A DNA stretch of 22,339 nt from Candidatus Uhrbacteria bacterium (GCA_018700535.1 JABITQ010000035.1:1-22339); one strand, 5' to 3'; shown: positions 13,301-21,015, numbered from the stretch's first letter. Notes: generated by a model not told the origin, from the letters alone. A program made the numbers and translations.

Positions 13301-14893
13301 TTTGAAGATCTTTCAAAACGCATTTCGCTTCTCGATGCATACAAGCCCTTAGTTCCATTTCGTGACGAGCTTGCAGCGCTTCCACCTGAGGATCGGGAAC
13401 GTTATATAAATACGTTTGTGTATGCTTCTGAGTTTAGCATTGGAGCTGAATCCCCAATTAGAAACCACGCTCGAAATATTCACGAATTACATGAAATGAT
13501 ATTTCGTTACTCAGTTGAACATGTGATCTTGCCTTACGATTTCGATGTTGCTCCTAGTGCTGAGATGCGCGAGATTGATTTTGAAAGCCTGAAAGATTTT
13601 CAAACTTATTATTCTTCTAAGAGTGCGAATTCGAAAGATGGTGTTCAGGATGCGATCGCTGATGTTGTTCGTGAGGTTACGGCTGGCGAATATGTAGTCA
13701 TGCGACATTGGAGAACGCATGACGACTTAGACGGTGCTGGGAAAGACAAGGCGCTTTCTGATCTGAAGGAGCGTGGAGTTATTCCACCAGCAATGAACCT
13801 TGATCAATATGAGACTTGGATTGGTGATCTTGAGACTGATATAGAAGAAGCTCTTGCCTATGAGGCGGGGGACTATCAGCAGTCTGTGCACGATGTGTTT
13901 TCTGAGGCTGTGGCTGATGAACATGTGCCATCTGAATTTTTTTCTGGTGAAGAGAGTGAATTCCGAAGAGAGCTTGATGAGCTAAATCAAAATCTCAGAA
14001 GGTATACTTCAGAGCAAAAGGAGCTGTCGGCAAAAATGGCTGCAAACAAAAAAGCTAAACGCTTGGGAACACAAGTGGTTCCACTAACAGAACAAGAGTC
14101 GTCTCGGTATAATGAGTTGCGATCTTTGATAAGAGAGGAGAGTCAGCTTAATAAGACTGAAAAACAAACACTTGTTGCGAAGATGTATCTAAAAGCATTT
14201 GCGGGTATTTCTGGTTCAGATATTCAGGCGCAGGCGGTTTCTCTTTTAGTTGGCAAAAAAGTGGTTTCGTTTAAAAAGGCATTCAAAACAATTATAGATG
14301 CGTTTGATCTTGAGTATCCATTGTTCACAAACGATGTTAGGCGCATTCAATTGATTTTGTCAGAAGCAAAACGTGAGCTGTATGGAGAAGGGGCCCGGTT
14401 TTCAAAAAGGCAGTTAACACTAACAGACAAATTCGATCTTTCTACACATCTTAAGATTGGTGAAAAGCCAGTTCCATCATGTCAAAGTTATAATGATGGA
14501 GCCTTCAATGGTGGGCTTCTTTCTTACATTGCAGATCCGAATGTAAGAATGTTGCAGATCTGGGATTCTGGTGGGCAGATTGTTTCCAGGTCAGTGTTAA
14601 GACTTTTGCAAAAAGACGATGGGTCACCTGCATTGTTTATGGAGCGTGTATATAGCACGAATGCACATGACAAAATCCCGTCTCTACTTGCCTCATTGGC
14701 CAAACAGAAAGCTGATGCAATGGGTGTTGATTTAATTTTATCTTCAGAAGTGTCTGCTGTCGTTCCGCACGGTTCAGAAAGCAATAAAATAAAATTGAGC
14801 TCAAAAGGCTCAATGACCCCGTACGTCTATACTGATGTTGGAGGCGGTCTGGTTGAGAATGGAATATATAGCGTGACAGGAAATAAGAAATAA
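10331..14893 (+). CDS. Giant 1,520-aa protein of unknown function
   Basis: One uninterrupted frame. The alternative start ATG 10337 would drop two residues, and neither start has an SD. There is no signal peptide or membrane segment; the protein is rich in charged residues with mixed helical character, so it is likely cytoplasmic. A low-complexity basic N-terminus (SKSRRGESFKREKEK) precedes helical repeats. A coiled-coil-like stretch lies near the end (ELDELNQNLRRYTSEQKELS and on to a Lys-rich segment). The last 150 residues look like a compact domain, with PVPSCQSYNDGAFNGGLLSY, then IADPNVRMLQIWDSGGQIVS and RSVLRLLQKDDGSPALFMER. The CQSY...FNGGLLSY...RSVLRLL pattern looks like a defined fold that I cannot name. 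It is not obviously a surface adhesin. It lies alone between a 21-bp inverted repeat and a bidirectional terminator. Codons look AT-richer than in the neighbours. Coding is certain. Confidence 0.85.
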   Translation: MNMSESKSRRGESFKREKEKTLTPSELLELSGGAGDIQIDRLDEGQQYELLNWFERAAYNRSDDEMVEETKLELLEQFSGVSIISDLSVADIAKTMGREPRKRLGIYIEAVLETGTYPLSFYECWNALDQASTQKFMKRYSEEQPEHMVMVAPFVNPHSLQVPGFDNWKQSEVLADEAVARFRASRKRTVGKPKEVAIDAGGKKDLPLRKLAHQQTKIPDKVEIVDVENKTEVEPKIVSAFDRFFERDIGKFQDFMEPLVEYLERNPKSQSKRSKDFIIDLQKSHHGIFLLPYVKRLMSIGVLSGQESFIEGFTPEHFGYEQTVRYTAEDQQEIEEILTADPKTNEDEVRELFESSNQAAHVNLHETQSLESAKAIREIDDRVRLRDGKFAIDAILGMDLSPSDRIDFIVGAVRNGAPVFSFIEELGLNVEEVSDVIKITKNDDYHVFPALVDLSDLKALIAFAETNDPSGKLKNDIAAHLSSSGVLGARADIFILEFEEMSKLIPEEKFDVFQKNLLAQPISVWAHRLDLVGPNGLVDAQTMLSAQHMPPFRLAFYGSELMAAAKRGELGDVSEDDLRTLFKDRVQEGGPMHFFFNDRLDWRALMSVEESQTIIAERILTDADHFLVGMVLRSSKRDVYKEELRTVLMTNDGVFRESYVENKFVAELLGPEQVFERTLACMPKCRLDFLKKGGVHKIAFSKEGLARINERATQLDAPGILVELREVAKTLGTPSWSWKKWDTNRRSIENSLGTPSRRIAYLSEKRRLSIDEKTAMSNYLFVVQSIESRLRLHLSTEPPKGIVLEHSDAIRKDLNESIVKHCNDRPGFVFERNVAEMGDLAYLPFIARDLSTEAKKDPSVLVGYLIDSMVREGWRARRQDTEMLDSQRDGLVRKYVNYFAFDRPEYEGDTLHQSLWAVSSKLAEVNPAMKMHIEFGDKPITDGYYATMLRELSTKSFYGLYKTELEKKARSERAEHGVQMKFFDVKLNMRFEDLSKRISLLDAYKPLVPFRDELAALPPEDRERYINTFVYASEFSIGAESPIRNHARNIHELHEMIFRYSVEHVILPYDFDVAPSAEMREIDFESLKDFQTYYSSKSANSKDGVQDAIADVVREVTAGEYVVMRHWRTHDDLDGAGKDKALSDLKERGVIPPAMNLDQYETWIGDLETDIEEALAYEAGDYQQSVHDVFSEAVADEHVPSEFFSGEESEFRRELDELNQNLRRYTSEQKELSAKMAANKKAKRLGTQVVPLTEQESSRYNELRSLIREESQLNKTEKQTLVAKMYLKAFAGISGSDIQAQAVSLLVGKKVVSFKKAFKTIIDAFDLEYPLFTNDVRRIQLILSEAKRELYGEGARFSKRQLTLTDKFDLSTHLKIGEKPVPSCQSYNDGAFNGGLLSYIADPNVRMLQIWDSGGQIVSRSVLRLLQKDDGSPALFMERVYSTNAHDKIPSLLASLAKQKADAMGVDLILSSEVSAVVPHGSESNKIKLSSKGSMTPYVYTDVGGGLVENGIYSVTGNKK

Positions 14894-14922
14894 AAAAATC
14901 GGGGACGTTCCCCGATTTTTTT
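14892..14922. terminator. Bidirectional terminator between the giant gene and the PBP gene
   Basis: A perfect stem TCGGGGA/TCCCCGA (14899-14905 with 14909-14915) is flanked by an A-tract (14892-14898) and a T-tract (14916-14922), giving a long A-T extension and a functional tail on either strand. The convergent genes end at 14893 and 14924. Confidence 0.92.
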
Positions 14923-14923
14923 G

Positions 14924-17884
14924 TTAGAACAATTCCAATGTTCCCTCCGGTACAAATATTTCCTCGCTCTCTTCTCCCTCAACAGCCTCTTCAGGTGTAT
15001 CTACAGGAATCACTTCCACAAGCACGCCAGCGGTCAATGCAGGCTCAGCTCCATCTTTACCAGTTGCTTCTGCGCTTAGTGCCCAGGTGCCACTGTCTGG
15101 GAGGGCCCAGTCGATTGTGACAAATGGTGAGCTTGGGTTTGTGACCGTTCCGGCTGTCTCGCGTGTTCCGCCTCCGAGAGGCTCTGCGTACAGGCGGACG
15201 CGGGAGTAGTCTGTTGGGTTTTGAAGCGATAGGACGACAGTGTAGGTGTCCTCGTTGCGCTCAATCGTTTGTCCGTTGTTTGGATCAATCAACTCGAAGC
15301 TGGATGCCGATCCGTCGGTTTGTACTTCGATGTTTACTGTGTCTGATCCTGAATTATCAACGTCGTCGTATGCGACAACTTTGAGTGTGTGGACGCCACG
15401 ATCGATCGAGCTTGGGATTGATGTGTTGAGTGTATATGGCGACGATGAGTCTGACCCTAGGTACAAACCATCGATGTAATATTCGACGCGTGAGACATCT
15501 CTGCGAGCAGATGCTGTGGCACGTATCGAAAGTTCACGCCCCTCAATTTCATCACCTCTGTCTGGGTCTTTTATCTTTACTGTCGGGAAGTTTTTTGGAA
15601 CATGTACATCATCTTCCTCAGTCGGTGGAGGTTCATTGATGATTGTTGTACCAGTCTCTTCTTCTTGCTTTTCGATCCACACAGCAATTGCTTGCTCCCA
15701 CGCTTCGTAGTTTGAATCGTCTGGATTTTTAGGAATGCTTCCAAGTGGGTCACCACGATCTACATAGTGTAGTAGCGAGTGATACTCGGCATAAAGTCGT
15801 TCTTCGCGGTAAGAGTCTGGTGTGTATTCTGTTGCTAGTTTTCCAGATGCTCTATCGACGACTACAGCTTCAGAGCTAATCGATCCGTCGAGCACAGCCT
15901 TACCTGTTTGCTCAATGACTGGTGCGGTAAATTGCTCAATAGCCGTGTCTGCAAGTGCGCGACGTAGGAAGGCATTCCAGATTGGGCCAGCGACAGTTGA
16001 TCCACCTGCACCACGGTTCATTTCTGTGTTGTCGTTGTTTCCACCCCACACACCTACAGCAAGTGACGGTGTGTACCCGAGAAGCCAACCGTCACGGTAA
16101 TCGTTTGTCGTTCCTGTCTTTGCAGCCACTGGTCGGTCACCAAGTTGGAGGTAGCTTTGCTCTCCAAAAAATGGTGTGCGTGCATTGTTGTCTGAGAGAA
16201 CATGCGTGATTGTTCGCGCAATATTTTCATCAAGAACTTTTTTACCATCACGTTGTTTCCACTCTTGGATCACAACACCCTCGTTGTCTTCTACACGCAA
16301 AATAGTTGCAATGTCGTGACGCTCACCCTCGTTTGCAAACGTGGCGTAAGCGTTTACGTGTTCTGTGAGTTTTACCTCTCCACCACCAAGCACGAGCGAA
16401 AGTCCGAATGCGCTGTGGTCATCAAATGAGCTGTATCCGAGTGATGTTGCAAAGTCGAGAGCGGTTTCTACACCCACCATGTAAACCATTTTTACCGCAG
16501 GAATATTGAGCGATCCTTGAATCGCATCTCGCATGCGTACAGGTCCGCGTTCCCCGAGGTCGTAGTTGTTTGGCTCGTAATCACCGGTCACTGTTGGGAA
16601 GGTTGTGAGGACGTCCCAGATGACCGTGTTTGGTGTGTAACCCATCTCAAACGACTTGGTGTAGACAATGGGTTTAAAACTTGATCCTGGTTGACGTAGT
16701 CGCGTTGCGACGTTTACTTGCCCATCAATCTCATCGTCAAAATAATCTTTTGATCCAACCATTGCCATCACTTGTCCGTTGTCTGGATCGATTGCTACGA
16801 GTGCTGCGTTGGTGAATCCATAACGCTCACCGTTCTCTTCAACGCCTTTCAGTACTTCTTCCTCAGCAATCATCTGCATGTCGTAATCGATGGTTGTTGT
16901 CACACTAAGCCCACCCTCTTCAACAGTGCGTCGTCCGTACTCTTCTTCAAGTTGCTCTTTTACATGGAGAACAAAGTGAGGTGCGTCGATGTTGATAATC
17001 GATGCTTCTACTGGTGTCTCTTCTGCCATTGCGATCTCAAGTTCACTGTCATCAAGGAACCCAAGTTCGTGCATTTCACCAAGAAGATAGTTGCGACGAG
17101 CGAGGAGTCGGTCTGGGTTGTTGAGGTAAGTTGTCGGAGCTTTTGGTAGCGCTGCGAGTGTTGCTGCCTCAGCGATTGATAGTTCATTTACTGATTTTGC
17201 AAAGTAGTTTTGTGCAGCAGCCTCGAGTCCGTAGTAGGTAGATCCGTAAGGGATTTCGTTGAAATAAATTTGAAGGATCTCGTCCTTGCTGTAGCGACGC
17301 TCAAGCTCAACGGCGAGGATGAGTTCTTTCACTTTTCGAGTAATGGTCTTCTCGTTTGAGAGGATCGCGTTTTTAACAAGTTGCTGTGTGAGAGTTGATC
17401 CACCCACTCGGTTTCCCAACAAGTTCTGAATAACAGCACGTGTGAACCCTTTTACATCAAATCCTTTGTGGTCACAGAAGGATCGGTCCTCTGCAGCAAT
17501 CGTTGCTTGGAGGGCGTAAAGAGGGATGCCTGTTTCCTCGAGGTCGAGTTCTGATCCATCGCCACAGAACCCTTCTTGTAGTTGTTTGAGCGTTCGGTTT
17601 TCATCACCAAAAATTTCGTACAACAAATGCTCGCCTGAGCGATCGTAGATTTTTGTGGTCTGACTGATCTCACGTTCGGTGAGTGAGTTTGGGTTAGGCA
17701 AGTCACGACTAATGAATGCCATAAAAATAAGAAGCATGAGCGAGCCCATGACTGCAGCAGCGATGCCGAGCAAAATAACATTCTTTACGAGTGCACCTTC
17801 TGATTTTTTACCGCGAGAATTTCGTCGTTTTGAAGACCTGCGTTTCTTCTTCCACCCCTGTTGATTGTAGTTATGTTGAGACAT
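14924..17884 (-). CDS. Class A penicillin-binding protein (GT51 transglycosylase/transpeptidase) with Ig-like tail
   Basis: 986 residues from ATG 17884; the frame runs 38 codons further, but the start MSQHNYNQQG, a basic cytoplasmic tail and the TM anchor (about 33-58) fit better. The GT51 domain has the catalytic Glu in AAEDRSFCDHKGFD (E132), GGSTLTQQLVKN (161-172) and RKVKELILAVELERRYSKDEILQIYFNEIPYG (in two adjacent blocks, 183-214). The transpeptidase has the active-site Ser in PGSSFKP (S401-x-x-K404), SLN at 458-460 and KTGT at 589-592. From about 740 comes a Pro/Glu-rich linker, then two Ig-like domains (about 767-854 and 863-962) and an acidic end. It polymerises and cross-links peptidoglycan outside the membrane. 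The Ig-like domains are an addition beyond the basic PBP1A. It diverges from glmS, so two cell-wall genes share one control region. Confidence 0.95.
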   Translation of the reverse strand: MSQHNYNQQGWKKKRRSSKRRNSRGKKSEGALVKNVILLGIAAAVMGSLMLLIFMAFISRDLPNPNSLTEREISQTTKIYDRSGEHLLYEIFGDENRTLKQLQEGFCGDGSELDLEETGIPLYALQATIAAEDRSFCDHKGFDVKGFTRAVIQNLLGNRVGGSTLTQQLVKNAILSNEKTITRKVKELILAVELERRYSKDEILQIYFNEIPYGSTYYGLEAAAQNYFAKSVNELSIAEAATLAALPKAPTTYLNNPDRLLARRNYLLGEMHELGFLDDSELEIAMAEETPVEASIINIDAPHFVLHVKEQLEEEYGRRTVEEGGLSVTTTIDYDMQMIAEEEVLKGVEENGERYGFTNAALVAIDPDNGQVMAMVGSKDYFDDEIDGQVNVATRLRQPGSSFKPIVYTKSFEMGYTPNTVIWDVLTTFPTVTGDYEPNNYDLGERGPVRMRDAIQGSLNIPAVKMVYMVGVETALDFATSLGYSSFDDHSAFGLSLVLGGGEVKLTEHVNAYATFANEGERHDIATILRVEDNEGVVIQEWKQRDGKKVLDENIARTITHVLSDNNARTPFFGEQSYLQLGDRPVAAKTGTTNDYRDGWLLGYTPSLAVGVWGGNNDNTEMNRGAGGSTVAGPIWNAFLRRALADTAIEQFTAPVIEQTGKAVLDGSISSEAVVVDRASGKLATEYTPDSYREERLYAEYHSLLHYVDRGDPLGSIPKNPDDSNYEAWEQAIAVWIEKQEEETGTTIINEPPPTEEDDVHVPKNFPTVKIKDPDRGDEIEGRELSIRATASARRDVSRVEYYIDGLYLGSDSSSPYTLNTSIPSSIDRGVHTLKVVAYDDVDNSGSDTVNIEVQTDGSASSFELIDPNNGQTIERNEDTYTVVLSLQNPTDYSRVRLYAEPLGGGTRETAGTVTNPSSPFVTIDWALPDSGTWALSAEATGKDGAEPALTAGVLVEVIPVDTPEEAVEGEESEEIFVPEGTLELF

Positions 17885-17895
17885 AGATTTATTTA

Positions 17896-17924
17896 AGAAT
17901 ACCGGATTTTTGCCCCTTTTGGAA
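17896..17924 (-). promoter_or_regulatory. Possible promoter of the PBP gene
   Basis: On the minus strand, TTCCAA (17919-17924), a 17-bp spacer, then TATTCT (17896-17901), ending 11 nt before the ATG. No SD is visible, again fitting a leaderless or nearly leaderless mRNA. Confidence 0.4.
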
Positions 17925-18061
17925 TCGTCGGCCGTTTCATGACAAGTGATGTGTTCAAAAGAGTCTGTATTTGTGGGAGCAATAGAAGTTTTCCACAAAA
18001 CGATACATAAACAATTCGTTAATCAGCAGCACGAACATACAGTTACTATTGTTAATTCAAC

Positions 18062-18111
18062 GTTGTAGGGAACCCGGGACCCGACATGTCGGGTCCCGGG
18101 TTCCCTACAAC
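18062..18111. repeat. Perfect 50-bp palindrome upstream of glmS
   Basis: The 25 bases 18062-18086 are the exact reverse complement of 18087-18111, with no loop (centre ACATGT). Each arm contains GTAGGGAACCCGGGACCC or its complement, so CCCGGG occurs twice. It is far more GC-rich than the AT-rich DNA around it. It ends 20 nt before the glmS ATG and lies between divergent genes, so a simple gene-end terminator is not expected here. A repetitive palindromic element or a large leader hairpin fits better. Confidence 0.9.
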
Positions 18112-18131
18112 AATGAACTTTTGGTAAATAT

Positions 18132-19961
18132 ATGTGTGGAATCATTGGGTACGTAGGGAGTAAACAAGCGACGCCAATATTATTAAAAGGACTTAAGGCT
18201 CTTGAGTACAGAGGGTACGACTCATCCGGTTTGACGGTGCAGAGCGATCGACTCGTAACGGTGCGTGCAGTAGGTGAGGTGAGTGAGCTTGTTGAGCGTG
18301 TGCAGCATGTGCGCACGCAGGGAACGGCGGGGATTGCTCATACGCGTTGGGCGACCCACGGCATACCATCGGTTGAGAATGCGCATCCGCATGCGGATTG
18401 TGCTGGAGGTATTTCTGTTGTGCACAATGGGATTATTGAGAATCACATTGAGTTGCGCGAAGAGTTGATTGCGCGCGGGCATGTGTTTGCTTCTGAGACT
18501 GACAGTGAAGTGATTGCACATCTGATTGAAGAACGCTTAAGCGATTGTCGTCCACTATTCGCTGCTGTGCGAGAATCTCTTGCTCGTGTGCGCGGAACGT
18601 ATGGACTTGTTGTTATTTCAAAAGAGATCCCACAAACGCTCATTGCTGCGCGTATGGGGAGTCCGCTTGTTATTGGGGTGGGGGATGGTGAGTATTTTAT
18701 TGCATCGGATCCATCTGCGATTATTGAGCAAACAAAAGATGTGATCTTTTTGGATGATGGTGAATTGGCAGCGGTTACATCCGAGGGAGTTTCTTTGATG
18801 TCGCTTGATGCACAAGAAATTCAAAAAGAGACACAACAACTTGATTGGGATATTGAAACAGCTACAAAGGAAGGGAATCCGCACTTTATGTTGAAAGAGA
18901 TATTGGAACAGCCTCAGGTTATTGAGAATTCTTGTCGTGGGCGGATTGATCTTATTGAAGGCAGGGCAGTGCTTGGTGGGCTGAAGGAGGTCGAGGATCG
19001 TTTGCGTGAGATTGATCGGGTTGTGATTGTTGGGTGTGGGTCTGCTTATTACGCTGGTTTGGTGGGGGAGTATTTGATTGAGGATTTGGCAGGTATTCCT
19101 GTTGAGGTGGAACTTGGTAGTGAGTATCGGTATAGAAAGCCGATTATCACTGAGCGAACAGTTGTGTTGGCTATTTCACAATCGGGAGAGACGGCAGATA
19201 CGCTCGAAGCGATTCGTGAGGCAAAGCGTAAAAATGCTCTTACTTTAGGGATTATAAATACAGTCGGGTCGAGTATCGCGCGCGAGACAGATGCAGGTGT
19301 TTATTGTCATGCGGGCCCAGAGATTGGTGTGGCATCCACCAAAGCGTTTGTGTCACAACTGGCTGTATTGTCGCTCGTTGGTGTGTATTTGGGGCAGTTG
19401 CGCGGATCGCTTAGTGATCGAAATGCTGGAGCCACACTCGCTGCGCTTTATGAGCTGCCTGACCAAGTTCAAGAGATTCTAAATGATCGTAACTTAGTAA
19501 CGCAGACAGCTAAGAAGTATTCGTCGATTGAAAACTGTTTGTATCTTGGGCGTTCGTTTCATGCACCGATTGCTTACGAGGGAGCATTGAAATTAAAAGA
19601 AGTAAGTTATGTGCATGCAGAGGGGTATTCGAGCGGGGAGATGAAGCACGGACCTATCGCATTGATCGATCAGGGGTTCCCATCGATCGTGCTTTGCCCG
19701 GAGGATTCTGTGTTTGAAAAGAACTGTTCGAATATGCAAGAGTTGCGTGCACGTCGTGGACCGCTTATTGGGATTACAACAAAAGGTGCGCAGATTGATC
19801 ACTTGGTAGATGCTCGAATCGACATCCCAAAAACAATTGAATGCTTGCAGCCAATCCTCTCCACAATTCCACTTCAATTGTTTGCATATGAAATGGCGAT
19901 TGCACGCAAACTTAACCCTGATAAACCGCGAAATTTAGCAAAAAGTGTCACGGTTGAGTAA
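18132..19961 (+). CDS. glmS: Glutamine-fructose-6-phosphate aminotransferase (isomerizing)
   Basis: 609 residues, the standard length. After Met removal the catalytic Cys is the first residue (MCGIIGYVGS). The glutaminase domain continues with LEYRGYDSSGL, HTRWATHG and VHNGIIENH. Two SIS domains follow: CGSAYYAGLVGEYLIE and SQSGETADTLEAIREAK, then GRSFHAPIAYEGALKLKE and GYSSGEMKHGPIALID. The protein ends in KSVTVE, as in the family. It makes glucosamine-6-phosphate from fructose-6-phosphate and glutamine, the entry step to UDP-GlcNAc and peptidoglycan. No SD is present; the leader holds or adjoins a 50-bp palindrome. Possible -10 TACTAT at 18044-18049 would put that hairpin in the mRNA. It diverges from the PBP gene. 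Confidence 0.97.
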   Translation: MCGIIGYVGSKQATPILLKGLKALEYRGYDSSGLTVQSDRLVTVRAVGEVSELVERVQHVRTQGTAGIAHTRWATHGIPSVENAHPHADCAGGISVVHNGIIENHIELREELIARGHVFASETDSEVIAHLIEERLSDCRPLFAAVRESLARVRGTYGLVVISKEIPQTLIAARMGSPLVIGVGDGEYFIASDPSAIIEQTKDVIFLDDGELAAVTSEGVSLMSLDAQEIQKETQQLDWDIETATKEGNPHFMLKEILEQPQVIENSCRGRIDLIEGRAVLGGLKEVEDRLREIDRVVIVGCGSAYYAGLVGEYLIEDLAGIPVEVELGSEYRYRKPIITERTVVLAISQSGETADTLEAIREAKRKNALTLGIINTVGSSIARETDAGVYCHAGPEIGVASTKAFVSQLAVLSLVGVYLGQLRGSLSDRNAGATLAALYELPDQVQEILNDRNLVTQTAKKYSSIENCLYLGRSFHAPIAYEGALKLKEVSYVHAEGYSSGEMKHGPIALIDQGFPSIVLCPEDSVFEKNCSNMQELRARRGPLIGITTKGAQIDHLVDARIDIPKTIECLQPILSTIPLQLFAYEMAIARKLNPDKPRNLAKSVTVE

Positions 19962-19982
19962 CAGAAACTGAGGATAACTTGA

Positions 19983-20011
19983 TTGACAAAGAGGCCAAAA
20001 AATGCTATTAT
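19983..20011 (+). promoter_or_regulatory. Near-consensus sigma70 promoter after glmS
   Basis: TTGACA at 19983-19988, a 17-bp spacer, then TATTAT at 20006-20011, the best promoter match in the window. The predicted start (about 20018) coincides with the first base of the next hairpin. Confidence 0.75.
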
Positions 20012-20017
20012 TTAAAT

Positions 20018-20042
20018 GCTCCCAAAGACAGGGGAGCTTTTT
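20018..20042 (+). terminator. Terminator/attenuator hairpin at the promoter start point
   Basis: GCTCCC (20018-20023) pairs with GGGAGC (20032-20037) across an 8-nt loop and runs into TTTTT (20038-20042). It can end glmS transcripts, but it also lies exactly where RNA from the 19983-20011 promoter would begin. Confidence 0.7.
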
Positions 20043-20114
20043 GTTTGTAAGTCGCGAGACTCCAAACACGGGCAGTATTTTGCATGACCATTGACTCAAT
20101 CCAGGAGGACGTCA

Positions 20115-20744
20115 TTGGCTATGTTAAATAAGGCAATCACACAATTGAAGAGTAAGTGGGAGGAAGATGCCTTTTACGTAAGGACAGTTCCTAGCTTTTG
20201 TTATCAGAAATGGGTCAACATTGAGCGCGCAGCGATTCCCATACGACGCTACGCCCTTGACCTCTCTGTTCTTAGTTTTGTACTGGTCATTGCGCTATAC
20301 ATCTTTACCCCAACCACAGCCAACGCTGACCCTATCCAAGATCGAACCCAGTTTGATCACGAGACGGTTCAGCTCATCGTAGTGTCAATGCAAAACGGTT
20401 CACGCAAGCACGGATCGTTGCCGGTATCAGATAATGCTCCGGCGCGTCGACACTACACCATTCCAATGACGGCTTATACGTCAGAGGTCGCACAGACTGA
20501 TGACACGCCGTGTATTACAGCCTCAGGACTCGATGTGTGTGAGCGCAACATCGAAAACGTTGTTGCCGCAAACTTCCTACCATTAGGAACACGCGTCAAA
20601 ATCCCAGAACTCTTTGGAGACCGCGTCTTCTATGTAGAAGACCGCATGAACCGCCGGTATGACCTTAAGATGGACATCTGGCTCAAAGACTATGACGAGG
20701 CTATACAGTTTGGTCTGCAGTACACAACCATCGAAGTCTTCTAA
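20115..20744 (+). CDS. Membrane-anchored 3D-domain protein (DPBB fold)
   Basis: 209 residues from TTG 20115, chosen because AGGAGG at 20103-20108 sits 6 nt upstream; ATG 20121 (12 nt from the SD) is the alternative. A hydrophobic segment near 48-66 (LDLSVLSFVLVIALYIFTP) follows a basic N-terminus and ends near ANAD, so it is either a long signal peptide or an anchor. The C-terminal 95 residues carry the 3D domain: MTAYTSEVAQTDDTPCITAS, GLDVCERNIENVVAANFLPL and GTRVKIPELFGDRVFYVEDR, then YDLKMDIWLKDYDEAIQFG with the three conserved Asp. Proteins with this domain include cell-wall hydrolase-like and lytic-transglycosylase-like enzymes, so action on peptidoglycan is plausible. The two Cys (PCITASGLDVC) could form a disulfide. 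It lies after glmS but behind its own promoter and attenuator-like hairpin. Confidence 0.85.
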   Translation: MAMLNKAITQLKSKWEEDAFYVRTVPSFCYQKWVNIERAAIPIRRYALDLSVLSFVLVIALYIFTPTTANADPIQDRTQFDHETVQLIVVSMQNGSRKHGSLPVSDNAPARRHYTIPMTAYTSEVAQTDDTPCITASGLDVCERNIENVVAANFLPLGTRVKIPELFGDRVFYVEDRMNRRYDLKMDIWLKDYDEAIQFGLQYTTIEVF

Positions 20745-20763
20745 CATAAGCTTGTCGATAAAC

Positions 20764-20788
20764 CAGCCGCCTCCAAGGCGGTTGTTTT
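20764..20788 (+). terminator. Intrinsic terminator after the 3D-domain gene
   Basis: A 9-bp stem (20764-20772 with 20776-20784, one G-T wobble), loop CCA, is followed by TTTT. Confidence 0.8.
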
Positions 20789-20824
20789 ATTTAGTTCACG
20801 TACTTGGCACTTTTCTATGGATTA

Positions 20825-20853
20825 TTGCCCTTACCAGCCATTTTTGCTACCCT
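20825..20853 (+). promoter_or_regulatory. Possible tRNA-Cys promoter
   Basis: TTGCCC at 20825-20830, a 17-bp spacer, then TACCCT at 20848-20853. The predicted start is about 6 nt upstream of the mature tRNA 5' end. Confidence 0.45.
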
Positions 20854-20865
20854 CTTCATTGTCCT

Positions 20866-20942
20866 GGTCACGTGGCGAAGTTGGTTAACGCGGGGGTCTG
20901 CAAAACCTCTATGCACCGGTTCGAATCCGGTCGTGACCTCCA
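20866..20942 (+). tRNA. tRNA-Cys (anticodon GCA)
   Basis: The cloverleaf folds by hand. Acceptor GGTCACG (20866-20872) pairs with CGTGACC (20932-20938). There is a 3-bp D stem. The anticodon stem 20893-20897/20905-20909 has loop CTGCAAA, so the anticodon is GCA (20900-20902). The T stem ACCGG/CCGGT has loop TTCGAAT. The discriminator is T (20939), the known cysteine identity base, and CCA is encoded (20940-20942). A terminator follows at once. Confidence 0.96.
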
Positions 20943-20973
20943 CAAAACACCGAAGCATGCTTCGGTGTTTTGT
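20942..20973 (+). terminator. Palindromic terminator after tRNA-Cys
   Basis: A perfect 32-bp palindrome (16-bp arms, centre CATG) has an A-rich left and T-rich right end (GTTTTGT). It begins at the last base of the tRNA CCA end. Confidence 0.85.
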
Positions 20974-21015
20974 TGTAGAATAGTTCTGTAAGGTTGTTAA
21001 TGCATTTATTTTTTT

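Noticed and set aside
17885..17998. Longer PBP start 38 codons upstream
   Set aside because: The extra residues show no family-like sequence, cover the predicted promoter, and the start at 17884 gives the normal basic tail plus membrane anchor.
18044..18049. Firm glmS promoter call at TACTAT
   Set aside because: No acceptable -35 lies at 16-18 bp, so it is mentioned only as a possibility in the glmS entry.
18062..18131. glmS ribozyme in the glmS leader
   Set aside because: Only a simple perfect palindrome and about 20 nt remain before the ATG; the multi-helix pseudoknotted core of the ribozyme is not seen and the space is too short.
20091..20114. TTG at 20091 as start of the 3D-domain gene
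   Set aside because: The AGGAGG SD at 20103-20108 lies inside that extension and points to TTG 20115 or ATG 20121.
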